From positions 8,472,417 through 8,536,416 of the forward strand of contig NC_134415.1 in assembly GCF_030867145.1 (NCBI RefSeq): a stretch of DNA of 64,000 nt. The letters run 5' to 3'. The translations under genes were made by a program, and so were the position numbers. Within the stretch, counting starts at the first letter, position 1, and the number at the start of each line of letters is the position of its first letter. Under the pieces are notes generated by a model, which saw only the letters and a program-made list of their open reading frames with translations, ran no database searches and had not been told where the DNA came from. Shown one piece after another: positions 61,391 to 64,000 of the stretch. This stretch comes from Opisthocomus hoazin. Taxonomy: Eukaryota > Chordata > Aves > Opisthocomiformes > Opisthocomidae.

Positions 61391-62828
61391 AAAAAAAGTT
61401 CCTCTTCCCCCCGAATTATATCACCAACTCCAAAATGTATTTTAGACACAAATCGCTTAAACTCCCCATCATCTGTGGATGCACAGCGGATCTTGTTTAA
61501 TAGGCCACAGCAAACTTAAACCTTGAGATTGAAGAGACAAAGCAAAATTGTGGACTACACAGAAATCTGTTTAACCTCTGTGTGCTTGTTCAAGAAGCAG
61601 AGTTTTGTTAAACGTTAAGGTAAAAAAAACCACAGCAGATACATTTTGTTATTTTACAACTGCAGAATTACTGGGAAGCTGAACAGAGTTTTTAATGCCA
61701 CAGCTGAATTGCAGCAAGAAAAGCATTTCTGGAGAGAAGACTTCATGTGTAAAAAGTTCCTAACAAGGGAACCGTATGCAATATGCTTTAATGTGGACAA
61801 CATCTAGCTACTTACAATGGATACTTTGATTCCTTCCACCAACATTTTGAACATTTCTTTCAGAAAAGGATTTGTTCTGTTAGGCAGCTCTTGCTGGCTT
61901 TCCTCTTCAGGCACTTCCAGCTGGGATGCTGCAAGTCTGCTTTGACTTGTGGTTTCTGTTATACCCAGTACATCAAGGCACTCTTCAGTAGATGCTTAAA
62001 TTGTAGAGAGGCATACATTGATCAGAACCATCTCACACAAGACAATCCCATCATCCTTCAGTTGGCATTAAATCAAACATTGCCTTTACTACTATACTTA
62101 CCATACTACTACTATATTTCAAAAACCATTAAGTATTCCTTATTTCAATTCCCTTATGACCCAATTCATTCAGCATTTACGGTTAATCACAGAACCACTC
62201 AATTATTTGTCCCACATGCTAAACTCTTTCTCTTGCTTCTGTGGAATTTGAACTAGCCCCCAGTGTCATCAAGTCTGGCTAATAAAGGCAGCCATTTCAC
62301 AGAAACATGTAAACTGATGCATTTTAAGAGAGCAGATGCTCCTTTTGGCAGAGTTAAATCTTCAGGTAATAATTCAGGCAGTTAACACATGAATGGACCA
62401 ACACAAAATTAAAATAACTTATTCAGTTCATTCAGACAAAAACTGTATCCAGATGGTTGGTTACATAACACCGTGAGACAAATCACTGCGAGAATGCTGT
62501 TTTGTGGTTAAACCCATTAAATAGCGTCAGTGGTATCTCCTCTGGAACACTTCAGTGCTCCAAAAGCAAGAATCCATTTTTCGCATAGCACTACATCAGC
62601 TCTGTCAAAACAGAAACGAACCAAAAGAAATCCCACCTAAATAAATGAGCCTGTTAACAGCTAGAACAGTCAGCCTCTGTAACCTCTGTACAAACTCCGT
62701 CTCGGTGGCTCGGATTGGATTTTCTTGGCTCATTCGCCGCTGCATCATCATGTTGAACTCCTCACTTGCTAGGGAACGCATTTTCATCAGCAGAGCATCA
62801 GACTGAGCCAGTGAAAACTTCCTGGAGC
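37578..62828 (-). CDS. LYST: LYST, lysosomal trafficking regulator (C-terminal third, 25 exons)
   Basis: The C-terminal 1,207 codons of LYST (about 3,800 residues in human), the Chediak-Higashi protein. It is a large cytosolic BEACH-family scaffold that limits the size of lysosomes and lysosome-related organelles and governs their trafficking. Twenty-five minus-strand exons between 62828 and 37578 have GT-AG borders with fully consistent phases and no internal stop. In order they give an upstream region with a conserved [20 protein letters not shown] block, the PH-like domain ([18 protein letters not shown]; then [15 protein letters not shown]), the BEACH domain ([56 protein letters not shown]) and WD40 repeats to the end SFLSSYAAG. 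The largest intron shown is 3.4 kb (41.76-45.15 kb). The rest of the gene lies beyond the right edge. The gene is intact as far as visible. Confidence 0.97.
39148..39219 (-). CDS. LYST: LYST exon, WD40 repeat ([15 protein letters not shown])
   Basis: 72 nt, encoding [19 protein letters not shown] then KPIV. It is too short for ORF detection, with clean TTTCAG and GTAAAA splice sites. Confidence 0.96.
39430..39586 (-). CDS. LYST: LYST exon, WD40 repeat ([16 protein letters not shown])
   Basis: 157 nt, acceptor TTGCAG|TTGG. It encodes [36 protein letters not shown] and [10 protein letters not shown]. The donor is AAG|GTAAGC. Confidence 0.98.
41260..41357 (-). CDS. LYST: LYST exon, WD40 repeat ([15 protein letters not shown]...)
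   Basis: 98 nt, 32 whole codons: [18 protein letters not shown], then [14 protein letters not shown]. It is too short for ORF detection. The phases join DLN-R-L and DS-V-GGG on either side. Confidence 0.96.
41619..41758 (-). CDS. LYST: LYST exon, WD40 repeat ([12 protein letters not shown])
   Basis: 140 nt, encoding [39 protein letters not shown] and IIWDLN. It is a complete WD repeat with GH and WD dipeptides. Confidence 0.98.
41759..45151. other. Largest visible LYST intron
   Basis: 3.4 kb without recognisable exons, CR1 copies or RNA genes. The exon phases on both sides join directly, so no coding exon is missing here. Confidence 0.7.
45152..45250 (-). CDS. LYST: LYST exon, WD40 repeat
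   Basis: 99 nt, 33 codons, phase 0 at both ends: [20 protein letters not shown] then [13 protein letters not shown]. It is too short for ORF detection and was recognised from the sequence between AAG and GTAAGT. Confidence 0.96.
45423..46123 (-). mobile_element. CR1 LINE copy with open 203-codon ORF2 tail, in LYST intron
   Basis: The longest CR1 copy in the window (about 700 bp), minus orientation and so sense to LYST. It lies in the intron between the 46709-46845 and 45152-45250 exons. Its 3' end is at the left (CACAGAATCACAGAATG). The frame 46117-45506 encodes the C-terminal part of the CR1 ORF2 polyprotein without a stop, with [19 protein letters not shown] and the [11 protein letters not shown] block. 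The element is 5'-truncated and cannot be autonomous. Intactness of the frame suggests relatively recent insertion. Confidence 0.95.
46709..46845 (-). CDS. LYST: LYST exon, WD40 region
   Basis: 137 nt, acceptor CTTCAG|GTGTG. It encodes [30 protein letters not shown] and [14 protein letters not shown]. Confidence 0.97.
47747..47936 (-). CDS. LYST: LYST exon, WD40 region start
   Basis: 190 nt, encoding [20 protein letters not shown], then [19 protein letters not shown] and [16 protein letters not shown]. It is the first blade area after BEACH. Confidence 0.97.
48631..48861 (-). CDS. LYST: LYST exon, BEACH end and linker to WD40
   Basis: 231 nt, 77 codons, phase 0 at both ends. It runs [30 protein letters not shown] and [14 protein letters not shown] to EIIYP. 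The GQTP-QLF motif closes the BEACH domain. The donor is CCA|GTATGT. Confidence 0.97.
50189..50406 (-). CDS. LYST: LYST exon, BEACH domain ([13 protein letters not shown]...)
   Basis: 218 nt, encoding [36 protein letters not shown] and [23 protein letters not shown] and WIDLIFG-like segments are near-invariant in BEACH proteins. Confidence 0.98.
50811..50951 (-). CDS. LYST: LYST exon, BEACH domain ([12 protein letters not shown]...)
   Basis: 141 nt, encoding [20 protein letters not shown] and [20 protein letters not shown]. It holds the BEACH motif for domain folding (LIPEFFYLP). Confidence 0.98.
51326..51482 (-). CDS. LYST: LYST exon, BEACH domain ([19 protein letters not shown])
   Basis: 157 nt, encoding [20 protein letters not shown], then [19 protein letters not shown] and [10 protein letters not shown]. 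It is the conserved BEACH core. Confidence 0.98.
52400..52466 (-). CDS. LYST: LYST exon, BEACH domain ([15 protein letters not shown]...)
   Basis: 67 nt, 22 whole codons: [18 protein letters not shown] then DTYK. It is short, with clean TACAG acceptor and GTAATT donor. Confidence 0.96.
53205..53449 (-). CDS. LYST: LYST exon, BEACH domain start
   Basis: 245 nt, acceptor TTCTAG|GTCCG. It encodes [37 protein letters not shown] and [15 protein letters not shown]. The NLLEY and [14 protein letters not shown] blocks are BEACH signatures. Confidence 0.98.
53775..53927 (-). CDS. LYST: LYST exon, end of PH-like domain
   Basis: 153 nt, 51 codons, phase 0 at both ends. It encodes [20 protein letters not shown], then [19 protein letters not shown], the C-terminal strand/helix of the PH-like domain that packs against BEACH. 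Confidence 0.97.
54979..55034 (-). CDS. LYST: LYST exon, PH-like domain ([13 protein letters not shown]...)
   Basis: 56 nt, acceptor TTGCAG|GAAAATG, donor TTCC|GTGAGT. It encodes [18 protein letters not shown]. It is too short for ORF detection and phase-consistent. Confidence 0.95.
55395..55456 (-). CDS. LYST: LYST exon, PH-like domain strand
   Basis: 62 nt, 20 whole codons: [20 protein letters not shown]. It is too short for automatic ORF detection. Phases match both neighbours. Confidence 0.95.
56140..56236 (-). CDS. LYST: LYST exon, PH-like domain linker
   Basis: 97 nt, acceptor TTATAG|GTGTG, donor AAG|GTAAGC. It encodes [19 protein letters not shown] and KDKAASEHI, a Ser/Lys-rich loop within the PH-like region. 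Confidence 0.95.
56314..56459 (-). CDS. LYST: LYST exon, start of PH-like domain
   Basis: 146 nt, encoding [30 protein letters not shown] and [15 protein letters not shown]. This is the hallmark entry to the PH-BEACH region of LYST. Confidence 0.97.
57187..57375 (-). CDS. LYST: LYST exon ([17 protein letters not shown]...)
   Basis: 189 nt, acceptor CCTCAG|TCTC. It encodes [34 protein letters not shown] and [15 protein letters not shown], the helical stretch leading directly into the PH-like domain. Confidence 0.96.
58325..58401 (-). CDS. LYST: LYST exon ([16 protein letters not shown]...)
   Basis: 77 nt, encoding [18 protein letters not shown] to ANNRQ plus two bases. It is a charged helical segment. 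The donor AA|GTAAGT makes the joined codon Asn. Confidence 0.95.
58886..59062 (-). CDS. LYST: LYST exon ([18 protein letters not shown]...)
   Basis: 177 nt, 59 codons, phase 0 at both ends. It runs from [17 protein letters not shown] to [11 protein letters not shown]. The donor GAG|GTTTGT is unusual at +3/+4 but keeps GT. Confidence 0.95.
60417..60623 (-). CDS. LYST: LYST exon ([15 protein letters not shown]...)
   Basis: 207 nt, 69 codons, phase 0 at both ends. It encodes [34 protein letters not shown] and [15 protein letters not shown], a strongly conserved LYST block ahead of the PH domain. Confidence 0.96.
61360..61385 (+). repeat. Poly(A)26 tract in a LYST intron
   Basis: Twenty-six A on the plus strand, followed by GT and ten more A. 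In LYST pre-mRNA it is a long U-run in the intron between the 61816-61994 and 60417-60623 exons. No retrotransposed body was recognised on its left, so it is treated as a simple repeat. Confidence 0.9.
61816..61994 (-). CDS. LYST: LYST exon ([10 protein letters not shown]...)
   Basis: 179 nt, from acceptor TTTAAG|CATC. It begins [18 protein letters not shown] and ends [14 protein letters not shown]. It is a variable, acidic linker followed by a conserved helix. The donor is ATT|GTAAG. Confidence 0.93.
62637..62828 (-). CDS. LYST: LYST exon (SRKFSLAQ...)
   Basis: 192 nt, encoding [18 protein letters not shown] through [12 protein letters not shown] to AVNRLIYL. This is the helical region upstream of the PH-BEACH unit. 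The donor G|GTGGGA is weak; it joins to CA to give Ala. Confidence 0.9.
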
Positions 62829-63416
62829 CTTTAAGTAGAGAAGCATTAATAACATCCTACTAAAACGCACAGAAAATTGAGCACTCGGCAACTGCTTTCA
62901 TCCAAAGAGTTCACATCATTTAAGGAAACCAAACATTCGAAATACATTAATACTGAAGGGAACATAAATGTCATTTGAGTGTTTGTCTCTTTCTTTTAAG
63001 AGCTTTTCTATTGGAAAATAAATAGATAAAATTCAAGAATGATACCACGAAATGAGTTAGCCTGAAGATCAGATTTGTTGTACAACTTGCATATTTTTAT
63101 GTAAAGCAGATTCTAAAAGTTACTTTTACTGCTGTTTTTACTTTATAATTAGGATAAACGATTAAAAATTAAGGATACAAGAAGAAATACTGCATATTGG
63201 AAAGTAGCTTTATTAGCACAAATGAGGAGTCACTTATATTAACAGCTTATAAACATATTTTGTACCATACCCATTGCCACTAATTTTGACAGAACTACTA
63301 TTTCCAATTTATAAGAACATTCTTTAAGATTTTCTTGAAATTAACTGGTGGTTCTTGACTGTACTTGCTTCTTTCAGAAATAACTAATTTTTTTTAATTT
63401 ATCTTTAGTGCCTTAC

Positions 63417-63481
63417 CGGATTCACTAATACAAAAATATTTTCACTATCTTCACTAGGCTGATGGAGAGGGACCTCAAATG
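63417..63481 (-). CDS. LYST: Candidate further LYST exon, phase problem
   Basis: Minus-strand segment after GGTCAG and before CCG|GTAAGG. It encodes (A)FEVPLHQPSEDSENIFVLVNP, acidic and protein-like, next to the proper exon GSRKFSLAQ. It ends in phase 0, whereas the 62828 acceptor needs one base carried over, so the plain join breaks the frame. An acceptor CTCAG inside the next exon (exon start 62802) would keep frame but drop nine residues. Possible explanations are a one-base error at the donor, alternative splicing, or a chance frame. Confidence 0.4.
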
Positions 63482-64000
63482 CTGACCACATCAAGAGAAA
63501 CATTCTCATAGTAAGCAGGGAATAACAGTGTTTAGGTTTTTATTTAAAAAAACCCGAAACAAAACCTCAAACACGTCGGGTCTTAAAACTGTATCTTCTA
63601 CAAATTCTTAAATGCAGCTTTGTTTATACAAGAGGGATTCAAAATCTATTTCCAGCCAGAAGACTCCAAAACCTTTACAGAATGATTTACAAGCTATCAA
63701 ATACAGAGAAAATATTACTGCTAAAGCTAGACCTGCACAAATGTTTTCCAAGCACAGCCACTGTGGAACCTAGGAATCTTGCATTCCCAACTATCAATTT
63801 GGAGCGCCAGGCATTTACTTCAGGACGACCACTGAAAGTCGTGCGACAACGCAATCCCCATCATAGCTGTGTTAAAGTTACAAGCACCAACTTTATTTTG
63901 GCATTTCCTTACTATGAAGCTGGCTATTAAAACCAGTAAGGATTACTTTAAAAACACCTTTACCAAGCAACTTGTGAATTTAAGAGAATCCCAGAGAAGG
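63482..64000. other. LYST intron at right edge
   Basis: No exon was recognised between the candidate 63.4 kb exon and the window edge. A short plus-strand frame at 63682-63930 is unlikely to be coding. Confidence 0.5.

Noticed and set aside
61360-61400. Tail of a processed retropseudogene
   Set aside because: Poly(A)26 without a recognisable gene body or target-site duplication on its left; treated as a simple repeat.
1-64000. Endogenous retrovirus, tRNA/rRNA genes, CRISPR or other prokaryote-type system
   Set aside because: No paired LTRs, gag/pol motifs, cloverleaf sequences or spaced direct-repeat arrays were seen; the window is ordinary avian genic DNA.

Overview
This is vertebrate nuclear DNA, almost certainly avian. 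The CR1 LINE fragments end in ATTCTRTG-type octamers and are the main dispersed repeat, no SINE/Alu-type repeats were recognised, genes are split into many small GT-AG exons, and CpG islands mark promoters. Three protein-coding genes were recognised, all on the minus strand. In plus coordinates the order is B3GALNT2 (first exon only), GNG4 (complete coding sequence) and LYST (C-terminal third). This matches the B3GALNT2-GNG4-LYST order and orientation known from human 1q42, so the block is conserved synteny. The bird species cannot be fixed from the window.

Region by region: 1-6521 is intron 1 of B3GALNT2, with two CR1 copies, poly(C) tracts and a GC-rich patch at about 5.1-5.45 kb. 5.95-7.2 kb is the B3GALNT2 CpG-island promoter. 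It holds the signal-anchor exon, two ZNF143-like motifs, a 20-G homopolymer and a five-unit tandem repeat. 7.4-18.2 kb is intergenic, with one CTCF-like site, an old CR1 piece and one unexplained 142-codon ORF. 18.2-32.9 kb is GNG4: 3' UTR and last coding exon at 18.86-18.99 kb, first coding exon at 26.0-26.1 kb, and a CpG-island 5' exon at about 32.6 kb. 33.0-35.6 kb is intergenic. 35.6-63.5 kb is LYST: a long 3' UTR, then 25 coding exons whose splice phases all agree, giving 1,207 continuous codons. These cover an upstream helical region, the PH-like domain, the BEACH domain and the C-terminal WD40 repeats. A further candidate 5' exon at 63.4 kb does not fit in phase.

The genes do not form a pathway: B3GALNT2 glycosylates alpha-dystroglycan in the ER, GNG4 is a prenylated G-protein gamma subunit, and LYST controls lysosome-related organelle size and trafficking. 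Most other open frames are shadows of CpG islands or CR1 copies, or chance frames in introns. No mobile system, CRISPR array, tRNA or rRNA gene, or endogenous retrovirus was recognised. The points most worth checking are an in-frame upstream AUG that could lengthen GNG4 by 18 residues, the phase mismatch at the first LYST exon, the tandem repeat at the B3GALNT2 promoter, and the orphan 142-codon ORF.
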